From: a virus
Strand: one strand, 5' to 3'
Length of the DNA stretch: 31,328 nucleotides
IMG/VR virus record: IMGVR_UViG_3300025011_000142
Span: 1 to 31,328 of that record
A program made the translations under genes and the position numbers. Positions 1-9,034 of the stretch are shown here, piece by piece. The stretch's first letter is position 1. Every line of letters begins with the position of its first letter. Under the pieces are notes generated by a model, which worked only from the letters and a program-made list of their open reading frames with translations, had not been told where the DNA came from and ran no database searches.

Positions 1-796
1 ATTCCTTACCATCTACTATGTATTCTGAGCATTCAAAACCTAATTGAGTAAATATCGTATTTGCTTTTTGAACTAATTGCTCTGCTTTATCTTTAGAAAT
101 AAAATATGAAGATATGTTATAAGATGGGTTTAAAGCAAAAAGCAATTGATCAAATTGTTCTTTAAACTTATTGTTTACTGTAAACTTATCAATTGTCACA
201 GAGGCACTAGGAAAACAAGGTTCCACATTGTCTTCGCCTTTATTGCCAAATTCATCTTCATCTTTACCAAGTAAGCAAAGTGCAGAAAATTCGAATGAGT
301 CTATTTGAAAGTTTCCGTTATCTTTTTCTGAATATGATTTAACATTTATTTCCATAGACTGGTTTATTCCATCATCAATTACCTTCTGTACTGGTTCAGG
401 ATATCTACCATACCAAAGAACAACATCTGCTTTTAAATAATTATGTTTTATACCATCTTCTTCCTCAAGTTCAACATATTCTGCATTATTATTCTCTTTA
501 ACTACACCATAAGGAACAGTATTGTCTTTTAATACCAATTGATTTCCTACAAATTCAATTGTTACATCATGACCTCCAAAATTTTGTTTCTCAGATAACC
601 AATGTCCAACTAAAGGAACAAGTCCCAAAGATGGCAAAGCGTCAGTAAAAGCTTTATCTGTAATATCAGATGAATTTCTATTATCTCCACTATATGCTAT
701 TAATGCAGTACCTTCAGCAAATTCAGAATTATTAACTTTCTTAAAATCATTATTAAACTTTACTTTAAAATTAGGATGTTTATTTAATACATTCAA
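1..796 (-). CDS. Phage head protease/scaffold-like protein, C-terminus cut by window edge
   Basis: This open frame runs without a stop from 796 to the left window edge (about 265 codons visible), so the C-terminus is missing. The start is TTG at 796: an in-frame TAA directly precedes it and a strong ribosome binding site, AAGGAGGTG (808-816), lies 11 nt upstream. The product has segments I associate with Firmicutes-phage proteins usually annotated as capsid maturation protease or head scaffold: EGTALIAYSGDNRN near the start, NFGGHDV, VPYGVV, NQSMEINV, then FEFSALCLLGK and EPCFPSASV. It follows the portal gene and one small gene, the usual position for a head protease or scaffold. The family assignment is from remembered sequence pattern and no catalytic residue was verified. 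It is fairly sure as a head-morphogenesis gene and less sure as a protease. Confidence 0.65.
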   Translation of the reverse strand, partial: MNVLNKHPNFKVKFNNDFKKVNNSEFAEGTALIAYSGDNRNSSDITDKAFTDALPSLGLVPLVGHWLSEKQNFGGHDVTIEFVGNQLVLKDNTVPYGVVKENNNAEYVELEEEDGIKHNYLKADVVLWYGRYPEPVQKVIDDGINQSMEINVKSYSEKDNGNFQIDSFEFSALCLLGKDEDEFGNKGEDNVEPCFPSASVTIDKFTVNNKFKEQFDQLLFALNPSYNISSYFISKDKAEQLVQKANTIFTQLGFECSEYIVDGKE

Positions 797-830
797 TTAT
801 TTATTTTCACCTCCTTAAAATATGATAATA

Positions 831-1025
831 TTAAAACATTAATTTATTACTAACAACACATTTACTTTTATCTACTTGATTAAAGTTAAATTTATTGTTG
901 GCATCAATAGCAAAAACCCAACATTTTTTATTATCAATGTTAGTTTCTTGAAAAAGTTTTAATTGTTGTGATTGGAGTTTTAGTTTTTCTTTCTCATCAA
1001 AACAGTATATGAATATTATAATCAC
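831..1025 (-). CDS. Small hypothetical protein between portal and head protease
   Basis: An open frame of about 60 codons fills the gap between the portal gene and the head protease gene. No domain is recognised. The translated protein is hydrophobic at its very start, then charged, with two cysteines in the second half and the ending VSNKLMF. The start is uncertain: the GTG at 1025 is itself part of the ribosome-binding-like AGTAGGTGA. A properly spaced initiator would be one of the next codons, ATT or ATA, and no ATG occurs in frame before the last residues. Position and codon use fit a real gene, but the function is unknown. Confidence 0.5.
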   Translation of the reverse strand: MIIIFIYCFDEKEKLKLQSQQLKLFQETNIDNKKCWVFAIDANNKFNFNQVDKSKCVVSNKLMF

Positions 1026-1035
1026 CTACTTAATT

Positions 1036-2637
1036 TTATCTAATGTTGCTTTCCTTATCCTGCCCAATAATCGTTGCATCTGAAGGTGTAGAGGTCTTCG
1101 GTGCTCCTCCTTTATCATCACTTCCTGAAGTTTGGTTCATGTTTTTGGGAGGTAGCCATTTATCTTTAGATTTAATTAGATTATTATAGTCAAGTGCAGC
1201 GTTATAATTGTCAGAAGAGTGGCCTGCCTTACTAACTAAAATATCTAGATCACCTCCAATTGTTGCTAGTTTATACTCTTTGTCAAATTCCTCAGTTTGA
1301 TTAAAGTAAGTTATTTTCCAAATATCAAGTGTAAAAGTATACTTTTTACGCAAATTCACATTACCAATCCTATAATTAAACCAACTCTGAATCTTGTCTA
1401 ATATGCTAAATACATTGGATTGAATATAGACTAAGTTTTGTGAAACACCAACAGAACTGTTTGTGCTTGAGCCACCAAGCAACAAGGGATTAGCTCCACT
1501 TTGCATGTATGCCATATTTTTAGCAAATTCAACTAAACTGTTTTTTTCATTTTGTATACTTCTAAATGGTATCTCTTTGAGAGGATAAGGTGATCCAGTT
1601 ATTGTGACTTTATCTGAGACTCCCGATGCTACGACATTTACCCACTGACTTACTACATCTGGTTCTACCAATGGGATTCCAGTCTCTTTGTCATGCGGGA
1701 ACTCAATATTGATTAATTTTATCGAATCATCCCTAGAACTCTCAATCTCTTCATCAATTAAATCATTAAGTAAAAACAACTCAGTAAATAATTGACTATA
1801 CAATGGCAAAAAGAAAGTATCATTATCTCCACCTAATTTAATACAACATACTTTTTCACTAGGTAATGGTTGCCATTCTGGATATCTCAATTTGTCTGGA
1901 TTCTTTTTATATCTATCATATAACACCTTAAATTCAGCAGGATATACTCCCCACGCAAATTCACTTAATTCATTATCTCTTGATAAATCATCAAAATATT
2001 TGAAATTGAATTCAACTTTATATTGTCCACCAAGAATTGAATATAATCTAATATACTTTATTGGCAGATCCCATAGATAAGGAAAATTTCCATCATTTTT
2101 CTCAAATCCACAGTATGCACCATATCGAACTATACTTTCAATAATTCTTCTTCCAGTTTTCTTTATATCAATATTTTCTATATAATCTCTAACTGTATCA
2201 AATTCATTTTCAAAATTGTTTAGGATTTTGTCAAATGCTTCTTGGTCTATTGGATTGCCTAATTCATCAAATTTAGTTTTTGCTTTTAACTCTAAATTCA
2301 ATTTCCTCATTGTAGATTTTGTTGGTTGAAGATAATTATCTAAAGTTGCCATATTTGAAGTTAGATTTACTAAAGTTTTATAGATTCCTTCAGGAGCATA
2401 TAGTAAATCTGATAAATCTAGAATTTCAGTTTGGTATTTATTTGGATTATTTAACCATAATTTTATTTTATCTATTGTAATATTTTTGTTGTTTTTAGTA
2501 TTTCTTTTATTAGAGAAGAATGAAGCAATACGAGATAGGGAAAAGTTTTTAGATTTTGATGGTTCCCATGATTCTTTTAATGCGAATAGATTAGGGGATA
2601 GGGGTTTGTTTTGATTGTTTTGGTTTTGGTCTGGCAA
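1036..2637 (-). CDS. Phage portal protein
   Basis: This 533-residue protein is the likely portal: the dodecameric ring at one capsid vertex through which DNA is packaged and ejected, and to which the terminase docks. The length fits the family. The central region with alternating beta segments, the segment FAKNMAYMQSGANPLL followed by Ser/Gly/Asn-rich SSTNSSVGVS, and a helical stretch after it resemble the clip and stem region of portal proteins from low-GC phages. It lies directly downstream of the terminase large-subunit gene, the canonical order. The start is TTG at 2637, preceded by AGGAGGT with 6-7 nt spacing; the first ATG is far inside the protein. The C-terminus is Gly/Ser/Pro-rich and probably disordered. 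The call rests on gene order and general sequence character, not on an invariant motif. Confidence 0.8.
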   Translation of the reverse strand: MPDQNQNNQNKPLSPNLFALKESWEPSKSKNFSLSRIASFFSNKRNTKNNKNITIDKIKLWLNNPNKYQTEILDLSDLLYAPEGIYKTLVNLTSNMATLDNYLQPTKSTMRKLNLELKAKTKFDELGNPIDQEAFDKILNNFENEFDTVRDYIENIDIKKTGRRIIESIVRYGAYCGFEKNDGNFPYLWDLPIKYIRLYSILGGQYKVEFNFKYFDDLSRDNELSEFAWGVYPAEFKVLYDRYKKNPDKLRYPEWQPLPSEKVCCIKLGGDNDTFFLPLYSQLFTELFLLNDLIDEEIESSRDDSIKLINIEFPHDKETGIPLVEPDVVSQWVNVVASGVSDKVTITGSPYPLKEIPFRSIQNEKNSLVEFAKNMAYMQSGANPLLLGGSSTNSSVGVSQNLVYIQSNVFSILDKIQSWFNYRIGNVNLRKKYTFTLDIWKITYFNQTEEFDKEYKLATIGGDLDILVSKAGHSSDNYNAALDYNNLIKSKDKWLPPKNMNQTSGSDDKGGAPKTSTPSDATIIGQDKESNIR

Positions 2638-2696
2638 GGAATGACCTCCTTTCTATTTAGTTGTTTAGTTTTATTTATTATAATGATTTATTTTGG

Positions 2697-5633
2697 TTAT
2701 CGTCTTGCTCTGCTTGATTTATTTGCTATTGCGAAGTATGATGAGGGGGAGATATTTGTTGGACGTTTTTTATTGGTTATGTTCTTTCTTCTAATTTGTT
2801 TCAAATACCACCCTAATAAAGCTAAACAATAAGACCTATCATCATTTAATTCATTTTCTTTATCTTTAGCTAAATCATATCTATAATTTTCATTACTCCC
2901 TGTGTATCTGTAGGTATAAATCAATTCTTCTTTTGCTAAATCAATATTTTTTAATGCCAATTCTTCTTCAAAGTCCAAAGGTGATTTCTTGAAAATTATT
3001 TCTTTTTCTTTAACTATGTTACCATCATCGTCTTCTACATCAATCATTTTTCCTGTATAATTTGGCAATAATAAATATCCTTTTGAATCATATTCATTTG
3101 TAAATGATATTAAATCTAAATTATTCATTTCTAATAATGCATCAAACATTTCTTTTTTATATTTTTGTGGAGACATTAATTTTAATTTATCAACAGCATT
3201 GGGAAATTTATGAATGTGTTCTTTGCACTCATCTTTATCAATAAAACCTTTATGTTTAAGGCCATTCGAATCTTTCCAATCCTCCATAAGATAATCTGCT
3301 ATTGTAGTTCCGTGTCCACCTGCACCTGCATCAATTAGTATACATTCAATATTTTCATAATCTGGATTTCCTTTTCCATTATAATCCAATATCATTTGTT
3401 TTACTAAAGATATTTGCTCAGGTGTTCTCATAGGTGTCTTTTTCTTTTTACCTATATCCACAAAACTGACACCATTGCATATCTCTAATCTTTCTCCAAC
3501 ATTTTCATCAAAAATTACTTCTCCAACTAAACAAACAGAGTTATCATATTGATGTGCTGGATCGTAAGCTATTATAAACTTTCTTTTCCCACGATCATCA
3601 TTTTTTAACACTGGACATCTTAATTGAGAATTTCTAACAATTGTTGCCCTTTTAAAAACCTGTTTATCTCCACCATCAAGACTAAATTTGTTGTAAAACT
3701 CTCTCATTGCTTTTTCTTTATTTTTTCTCATTTCTGCATCAATTTCATCTTTATTGATAAGTGGAACAGGATATAATTTTCCATTATAAGTGGCATTAAT
3801 CATAATTTCACAATTTAAATCACATACAAAATAATTCTTATCTCCTAAAAACATTCGTTTTGCATAATCTTTGTATAAGGTATAATAATAACTATCTGTG
3901 CTTGATGCAGAAGAAATAAAAAGTCTTTGATTAGGTATTTGTTGGGGATAAGTAGTTACATCTAAATCACCACCAAGCCTAAAAGTAGAATTCTGCAACA
4001 AAAATGGTATAGTGGCTACTACATATTCTTCTTCCGTCCAACCACTTTCATCATACACATTTAATGATGATCTTTTTCCTCTATTATTTGTTATGTCACC
4101 ACTTAAACTAGTCACGGAACTGCCATTATATAGTTTATAATTAAATCCAGATTGAGAATGAGTAAAACCATCCGTATTGGCTGTAGATTTAACAAGTTCT
4201 CCCATAAAAAAATCTGTCAATCCTGCAAAACTTTGAATTTCTTTCTTGGCTATTTTTTCAATTTTCATAAACGTATCTTGACTTTGTGCTGAAACATTAC
4301 TTAGAATATAACTGTTGTGTCCAGGTATTAATATTCCTTTTGACATGAGAAAAGGGGCAGCAAGGGTGGAATTATGAGTTACTGTAAATCTTTCTCCACA
4401 TAAATACAAATGCATTGGGTTATTTACCCCAATGCATTTTGTTGGAACACTATTTACTTTCTTGATTGATATTATACTTTTATTTAGCATTCTCTTATTA
4501 AGATTATCTCTTAATCTATTATGTTTTCTCTCTAGTTTAAAACAACTATTAGTTTTATCAACATAAAATAATATTCTATAAGAATGACACATTTTATTGT
4601 TACATAAAACATCTTTTTCTCCAATAGAGTGTTTAATACCAAGACTTGAAAGTAATTGTGAAAACTGCATAGTTAAATTATAATCTTTTTGCACAAACTC
4701 ACATTTACCATTATTATCTCCGTAGCAACTTCCATCAGTATCCATTAAACCTTTTAATAACTCATATCTTTGTTCTATGCTTGCAAATAAATAATCATTT
4801 GGAATATGTTTATTTTTTAATAAATTCATCTTAACTAAATTATTTTTAAATATATTTTGTTTACCTTTTCCAATAATACCAATGTTTATAGAATTAACAC
4901 GGTTAGGGTAACTTAATATTTTTGTATTGTATCCGCACTCTCTAATATTATTATCCATGCTATTCGTGTCATCTAGGCTGCAAGTTATTCTAGTGTCTCT
5001 TGAATTTCCGTCTCCTAACCAAACTCCTAGTACATAGGGATGTATTAACAATTCTTTTTCTTGATATTTAATTGGATTGGTAATAGGCACTCTATATTTA
5101 TATTCTTTACCTTTTCCATCTTTTCTTATATGAACATAATTTCCTACCATATCTTTTGTATGAAGCACTTTATAATCTATACCTTGATCTTTAACTTTTA
5201 CTGTCCATAAATGATTTTCGTCTGCTATTATTTTTTCTCCATCTTCAAATATAACTTCGTAACAATTATGATTATAAAAAATATCAGAAACAAAATCTAT
5301 TTTTGTAGGATTTCCTTGTTCATCTAATACATAATCATCAACAGTCAAATCCCTCATAAATTTAAAACCATTAGGGGTAGGAATTTTAGTATCTAACGCT
5401 AAAGCCTTCCCTCCATTTCTAGTAATACACCAAAGATTATATGCTTTTAACCAAGAATTCATAAATGCATATTTTTGTGCATCAAGGAACTCAATTCCCA
5501 TAAATCTCTCGCAAAATTTAATGGGTGCTTTTCTTCCCCATTGAATTATTTCTGCTAACTTTAAATATCCTTCGAGTTTTTTTTGAGAGAGTTGAATGTC
5601 AGAACTCCTAAGAAAGTATTCCAAAACAATCAA
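2697..5633 (-). CDS. terL: Terminase large subunit interrupted by an intein
   Basis: The precursor has 978 residues. Removing an intein at residues 77-421 leaves a 633-residue terminase, the ATP-driven packaging motor and head-filling nuclease. Extein motifs: a Walker A RNGGK|ST, split by the intein between Lys76 and Ser422; Walker B LNVYDE with Asp528/Glu529; RNase H-like nuclease acidic residues in IIAYDP (Asp691) and ILIDAGAGG (Asp768), with a further acidic cluster near the C-terminus (ELNDDRSY). The ATPase cannot be active before splicing because its P-loop is broken. The start is TTG at 5633, within a TTGA overlap with the stop of the upstream gene, so the two are probably translationally coupled; a weak GTGGGGG precedes it. 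The portal gene follows after 59 bases. Confidence 0.95.
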   Translation of the reverse strand: MIVLEYFLRSSDIQLSQKKLEGYLKLAEIIQWGRKAPIKFCERFMGIEFLDAQKYAFMNSWLKAYNLWCITRNGGKALALDTKIPTPNGFKFMRDLTVDDYVLDEQGNPTKIDFVSDIFYNHNCYEVIFEDGEKIIADENHLWTVKVKDQGIDYKVLHTKDMVGNYVHIRKDGKGKEYKYRVPITNPIKYQEKELLIHPYVLGVWLGDGNSRDTRITCSLDDTNSMDNNIRECGYNTKILSYPNRVNSINIGIIGKGKQNIFKNNLVKMNLLKNKHIPNDYLFASIEQRYELLKGLMDTDGSCYGDNNGKCEFVQKDYNLTMQFSQLLSSLGIKHSIGEKDVLCNNKMCHSYRILFYVDKTNSCFKLERKHNRLRDNLNKRMLNKSIISIKKVNSVPTKCIGVNNPMHLYLCGERFTVTHNSTLAAPFLMSKGILIPGHNSYILSNVSAQSQDTFMKIEKIAKKEIQSFAGLTDFFMGELVKSTANTDGFTHSQSGFNYKLYNGSSVTSLSGDITNNRGKRSSLNVYDESGWTEEEYVVATIPFLLQNSTFRLGGDLDVTTYPQQIPNQRLFISSASSTDSYYYTLYKDYAKRMFLGDKNYFVCDLNCEIMINATYNGKLYPVPLINKDEIDAEMRKNKEKAMREFYNKFSLDGGDKQVFKRATIVRNSQLRCPVLKNDDRGKRKFIIAYDPAHQYDNSVCLVGEVIFDENVGERLEICNGVSFVDIGKKKKTPMRTPEQISLVKQMILDYNGKGNPDYENIECILIDAGAGGHGTTIADYLMEDWKDSNGLKHKGFIDKDECKEHIHKFPNAVDKLKLMSPQKYKKEMFDALLEMNNLDLISFTNEYDSKGYLLLPNYTGKMIDVEDDDGNIVKEKEIIFKKSPLDFEEELALKNIDLAKEELIYTYRYTGSNENYRYDLAKDKENELNDDRSYCLALLGWYLKQIRRKNITNKKRPTNISPSSYFAIANKSSRARR
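4371..5405 (-). mobile_element. Class 3 intein with LAGLIDADG homing endonuclease inside terL
   Basis: This is a 345-residue in-frame insertion in the terminase. It begins ALALDTKIPTPNGF (block A with Ala at position 1 instead of Cys or Ser) and ends TVTHN before Ser+1. The class 3 triad is present: Trp67 in block B (ADENHLW, with the block B His65), Cys324 in block F (PTKCIGV), and Thr343 in block G (VTHN). Class 3 inteins, as defined for mycobacteriophage DnaB inteins, use the block F cysteine as first nucleophile because residue 1 cannot act. Two LAGLIDADG-type motifs (LGVWLGDGN around residue 127 and LLKGLMDTDG around 216) mark an apparently intact DOD homing endonuclease. The boundaries follow from the restored Walker A motif GGKST. 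Confidence 0.93.
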
Positions 5634-6760
5634 CCCCCACTAGATAATATATTATATTGTTGAGTTGTTTTAATTTTCATAAGCCTATTATCTTCTCTTA
5701 ATTTAATCAATTCATCATCTAATTTCTTTATTAAATCTCTTTGCTGAGATATCATATCTGTATAGTCATTTTCATCCCACATTAATTGCTCTCTAATACT
5801 TTTATTACTAAAGTCAGCTATTTGTTTCATAGCATCACAAGTTGCTAAATCAAATAAATTTAATTCAGCAGAAGATAAACCTATTTCATTTAATTTTTTT
5901 ACTGTGCCATTTAAAGTATTTCCACCTTTACTTTTATTATTATTATGATTAACAGAAATCCCATTATCTTTAGCCATAGCTAGAATTGAACGATATATCT
6001 TTTCTTTTGCTTCTACCAAAGATTTTACCCCGCCAACCTGACTAGAAACATTATTGATATCGGCTGTCATAAGAGCAAGTGCTTGATTAATCTTATCAAT
6101 TTGATTAAAACTTTTAACGATTTCTATACAAATTGGCAATTTAAATGAATCATCAACAGTATCTTGATCAAGAAAATTTGCTAAGGTATTACATAAATAT
6201 TTTTTATCCATCGGGTTTTCATTTTCAAATGGGTCATATCCAACCAGACGAATTACATCATCTCTATTATGCACATCTTCTTCAGACCAAGTTTTTATTT
6301 GGACATCCGTTTCTGAAGGTGGTAAAAATTCATTCTTTTGACCATCTATACTTGAAGAATGTACAAATGATAAATTAGAATATTGAGGCAATGAATTAAC
6401 TTTTGTAATATATGCTTGTGCTATATTACCGTTTGAGTTTCTTGCCTGTTGCTCTGCACTAGAATATAAATTAGATTCAAAGTATATATCTAACCATCTA
6501 CATAATAAATATAATGCTTTTTTTGTGTCTTCGTGTGTTTCTACAAGATAAGCATATAGTTCTATTACACACTTTCTGCATATAAACATACGACCATTAT
6601 TACTTTTAACCAACAAAGAATTTGATTGATAAAATCCTTTATCTTGATCAGTATATTTTTTTGCACAACAAGGACATCTATAATATTCTTTTTCGACTTG
6701 TGGCAGAGATACATTTATTGCTTCTTTTGTTACTGCCACTTTTTTAGGTCTTCCTGCCAC
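5630..6760 (-). CDS. Probable terminase small subunit-like DNA-binding protein
   Basis: The 376-residue protein is encoded directly upstream of terL, its stop overlapping the terL start (TTGA). It opens with AGRPKK, an AT-hook-like motif, and has a zinc-ribbon-like pair, CPCC (29-32) and CRKC (61-64). The C-terminal 40 residues (from about 330) form a charged coiled coil typical of oligomerising proteins. Small terminase subunits recognise phage DNA and form rings beside the large subunit. Position, DNA-binding features and the coiled coil support that role, but no small-subunit signature was identified, and 376 residues is longer than many members. The start is GTG at 6760 with AAGGAAGTG 8 nt upstream. 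An alternative is a packaging accessory or transcription factor. Confidence 0.55.
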   Translation of the reverse strand: MAGRPKKVAVTKEAINVSLPQVEKEYYRCPCCAKKYTDQDKGFYQSNSLLVKSNNGRMFICRKCVIELYAYLVETHEDTKKALYLLCRWLDIYFESNLYSSAEQQARNSNGNIAQAYITKVNSLPQYSNLSFVHSSSIDGQKNEFLPPSETDVQIKTWSEEDVHNRDDVIRLVGYDPFENENPMDKKYLCNTLANFLDQDTVDDSFKLPICIEIVKSFNQIDKINQALALMTADINNVSSQVGGVKSLVEAKEKIYRSILAMAKDNGISVNHNNNKSKGGNTLNGTVKKLNEIGLSSAELNLFDLATCDAMKQIADFSNKSIREQLMWDENDYTDMISQQRDLIKKLDDELIKLREDNRLMKIKTTQQYNILSSGG

Positions 6761-6779
6761 AAAGTTTCACTTCCTTAAT

Positions 6780-7832
6780 TTAACTAACTTCTTCTAAATC
6801 TTTATATTTACCATTATAATAATTATTTAAAAACTCATAGAATTGTTCTTCGGTATTACCACCATACCCGAACTCCTCATGGAACTTGGAGTGGTATTTT
6901 TCTTCTAAACAAACACCAAGAGGATGTCTATAATGAATTTCAAGACATTTATTTACTAATAATTTTATTTCTTCATTAGAATAAAAAGAAATATCTTCAT
7001 ACAATGGTAATCCAGTCTCATTTAAAGTATCCTTTACAATATTATCAAAAGAATACAAATGATGAATATCATCAAATCTCTTTTTAGTTAGAAAACACTG
7101 ATAATTGCCATTTTCTATACTATCTATTTTCCATTGTTTCAAATTTCTTCTAAGTTCTTGATATAAAGCACTTATCCCACCTTTATAATTAGGATTCAAT
7201 GAACCTATTCTTTTTGATCCAAACATTGGATTATTCTTACCCTTTGCTACTCCACGTTTAATGCGACTTATAGAAATACTTTTTCTCCAATTATCTGTAA
7301 AAGATTCAATTAATGATCTTCTTTTAACATCTGGTAATTTATATATTTTTAAACTATATGCTTTATCATGTAATTGTTTAGTAGTCAAATAAGAGAAAAA
7401 TTTATTTATGAATTCTTTATTCGTATATTTCGGATATTCTTTAATAAATATTTCCGTTTCTTCTTGTGTCCAGTAATGAGCATCACTTATTACAAATGAT
7501 TCTCCCTTACATTCTTTGCAAATGTTGCGTAATTTGTCTTCGCAAGTATTATCTCTAGGAAAATATAAAAAATCCAAAGGTAAATATCTACCACATTGTT
7601 TACACATTTTATGTAATACATTATCAATAGTTTTATACTTGATTTCATCATAATTATCAACTTTTACTGTTTTTCTTAGACCTAATTTTTGAACTTTATG
7701 TCTGATTGATTTTTCCGTTCTTTTAATACTTAATAAAGATACTATTTCTTTTGAAGTCTTTGTACTGTAATTATCTCTTATGATTTGTAAATCTTCTTCT
7801 GTCCAATCAGGTGTATTCTTTTGTTTACTCAT
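6780..7832 (-). CDS. HNH-type homing endonuclease with NUMOD and Myb/SANT-like domains
   Basis: This 350-residue protein looks like a free-standing homing endonuclease. Domains in order: a SANT/Myb-like helix-turn-helix (PDWTEEDLQIIRDNYSTKT and following helices), a Zn-ribbon-like Cys cluster (CKQCG then CKECKG, around 78-109), a second SANT-like segment (WTQEETEIFIKEYPKYTN), a NUMOD3-like motif (GKNNPMFGSKRIG), and a C-terminal HNH-like nuclease with Cys at QCFLTKKRFDDIHHLY and the later HPLGVCLEEKYHSKFHEEFG. Such genes copy themselves into alleles lacking them by cutting nearby DNA. It sits immediately before the packaging genes, which may be its target locus. The start is ATG at 7832 with GAAGGAA upstream. 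It lies only 20 bases from the next gene. Confidence 0.85.
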   Translation of the reverse strand: MSKQKNTPDWTEEDLQIIRDNYSTKTSKEIVSLLSIKRTEKSIRHKVQKLGLRKTVKVDNYDEIKYKTIDNVLHKMCKQCGRYLPLDFLYFPRDNTCEDKLRNICKECKGESFVISDAHYWTQEETEIFIKEYPKYTNKEFINKFFSYLTTKQLHDKAYSLKIYKLPDVKRRSLIESFTDNWRKSISISRIKRGVAKGKNNPMFGSKRIGSLNPNYKGGISALYQELRRNLKQWKIDSIENGNYQCFLTKKRFDDIHHLYSFDNIVKDTLNETGLPLYEDISFYSNEEIKLLVNKCLEIHYRHPLGVCLEEKYHSKFHEEFGYGGNTEEQFYEFLNNYYNGKYKDLEEVS

Positions 7833-7865
7833 TCTTCTAATTCCTTCTTTCTACACATTTATTGT

Positions 7866-7906
7866 TCTCTACACTTAAAAATAGAAAGGAGAGAGGAGTG
7901 TAGAGA
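7866..7906 (-). promoter_or_regulatory. Leader hairpin of the HNH endonuclease gene
   Basis: A perfect 10-bp inverted repeat (TCTCTACACT with AGTGTAGAGA, 21-nt loop) lies about 35-75 nt upstream of the endonuclease start. The ribosome binding site itself is outside the stem. Homing endonuclease genes of other phages are often held down by leader structures, so a role in limiting expression is possible, but that is inference. Confidence 0.45.
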
Positions 7907-7966
7907 TGGGTAGCTACTCCCAAATTACCTCTCAACTTCCAATCCACATATTCCTGTGAATAACAA

Positions 7967-7994
7967 ATAATCCAAACATTTCTGCTTGGATTAT
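7967..7994 (-). terminator. Possible terminator after the zinc-ribbon structural-type gene
   Basis: A perfect 9-bp stem (ATAATCCAA with TTGGATTAT, 10-nt loop) lies 24 nt past the stop of the upstream gene and is followed on the minus strand by a T-rich TTTGTTATT. The stem is AT-rich and the T-tract is interrupted, so termination would be weak. Confidence 0.4.
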
Positions 7995-8017
7995 CGACTT
8001 ACCCACAAAACTTAAAC

Positions 8018-8827
8018 TTATTCCAAATAACTACCACATCTATCACAAAATTTACTACTAGATCCACTAACTTTACCGCAAATCCTACACTGTAATTTAT
8101 CATTCACAGTAACAATTTTCTCAACTTTGTCTCCGATATCATTAAATCCTTGTAATTTCAAAATAATTACATGGGAGTTTTCTTCCAATACACCAATATT
8201 TCCATATTTAAATTCTTGATTAATCTCTTCGCCTTTTACAGTAATTCCTTCATCAAAACTTTTAAGATTTACAGAATTATTTAAAGAACAATTTTGAGCA
8301 GTAAAACTTGTTTGACAAATATTATTATTTAATGATCTCAAACAATCAGTCTGTACTGATTTAGGTGTTGTATTAGACGTAACAGTTATCCAAGTAGGAT
8401 TATAATCATAAATAGGTTGTTTATAAGTAACCCAAGGGTTAATAGGATTAAATACTTGATTAATCTGTTGAGTAATTGGTTTTAATTTCTCATACCAAAA
8501 CTCAATTCTAATCAATCCATCATCAATTTTATTTCCACGATATTCAGAAATTTCTTTTGTTTTTGGTATAAATTTAAACTTATTTTTTGCAGTACAATCA
8601 CTTAAAAATCCTTCTAATTCAGTTGTCTCATTTGGATTAACTAATAATGACTGACCATTAAGTACATCTACCCCATCTATAGATATCTTAACTTTTGCTT
8701 TTCTTGATTCAAGATTCTTGATGTAAATAGAATAATCTGAACCAAATGGAATTTGAATAATTCCCTCTTTTTCTCTAAGGATTTTACCATTGTTTTTGAG
8801 ACAGACCACCATTTTTTCTTGATACAT
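8018..8827 (-). CDS. Uncharacterised protein with C-terminal zinc ribbon
   Basis: The chosen start is the ATG at 8827 (MYQEK). It lies 9 nt after AAAGGA, whereas the TTG two codons upstream would leave only 3 nt. The 269-residue protein has a beta-rich N-terminal half (KVKISIDGVDV, LVNPNETTELEGFL, LIRIEFWYEK) that I associate with hypothetical proteins of large phages. A Pro/Asn/Thr-rich middle follows, then a C-terminal four-cysteine zinc ribbon CRICG...CDRCG (about 248-267). The function is unknown. A virion decoration or assembly role is possible from its place near the packaging genes, but nothing in the sequence proves it. Confidence 0.75.
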   Translation of the reverse strand: MYQEKMVVCLKNNGKILREKEGIIQIPFGSDYSIYIKNLESRKAKVKISIDGVDVLNGQSLLVNPNETTELEGFLSDCTAKNKFKFIPKTKEISEYRGNKIDDGLIRIEFWYEKLKPITQQINQVFNPINPWVTYKQPIYDYNPTWITVTSNTTPKSVQTDCLRSLNNNICQTSFTAQNCSLNNSVNLKSFDEGITVKGEEINQEFKYGNIGVLEENSHVIILKLQGFNDIGDKVEKIVTVNDKLQCRICGKVSGSSSKFCDRCGSYLE

Positions 8828-8833
8828 TTTCAA

Positions 8834-9034
8834 TCATCCTTTCTAGAGCACTGACTAAACTCTAAATATTAAAGTCAGTTAATTTTATTTTGCATTGTTT
8901 TTTGCATTGTTTTTTACAATACAAATAGAAGCACCAAATTAACGATGCTGCTCCTTATCTACTGTAAAAAATATTAAACTATCATAAAGTTACAAAATAA
9001 AACTTAGATTTTATTTTATTTTATCCTTGGATAA
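8834..9034 (-). other. Intergenic leader with tandem 12-bp repeat and two hairpins
   Basis: Two exact tandem copies of a 12-bp unit (minus strand AAAAACAATGCA) occupy 8891-8914. A 7-bp stem (ACTGACT/AGTCAGT, arms 8850-8856 and 8873-8879) lies just upstream of the ribosome binding site of the next gene, and a 6-bp stem (arms 8930-8935 and 8944-8949) lies near the middle. No sigma-A promoter is visible. The repeats may be a binding or promoter site, but that is a guess. Confidence 0.4.
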
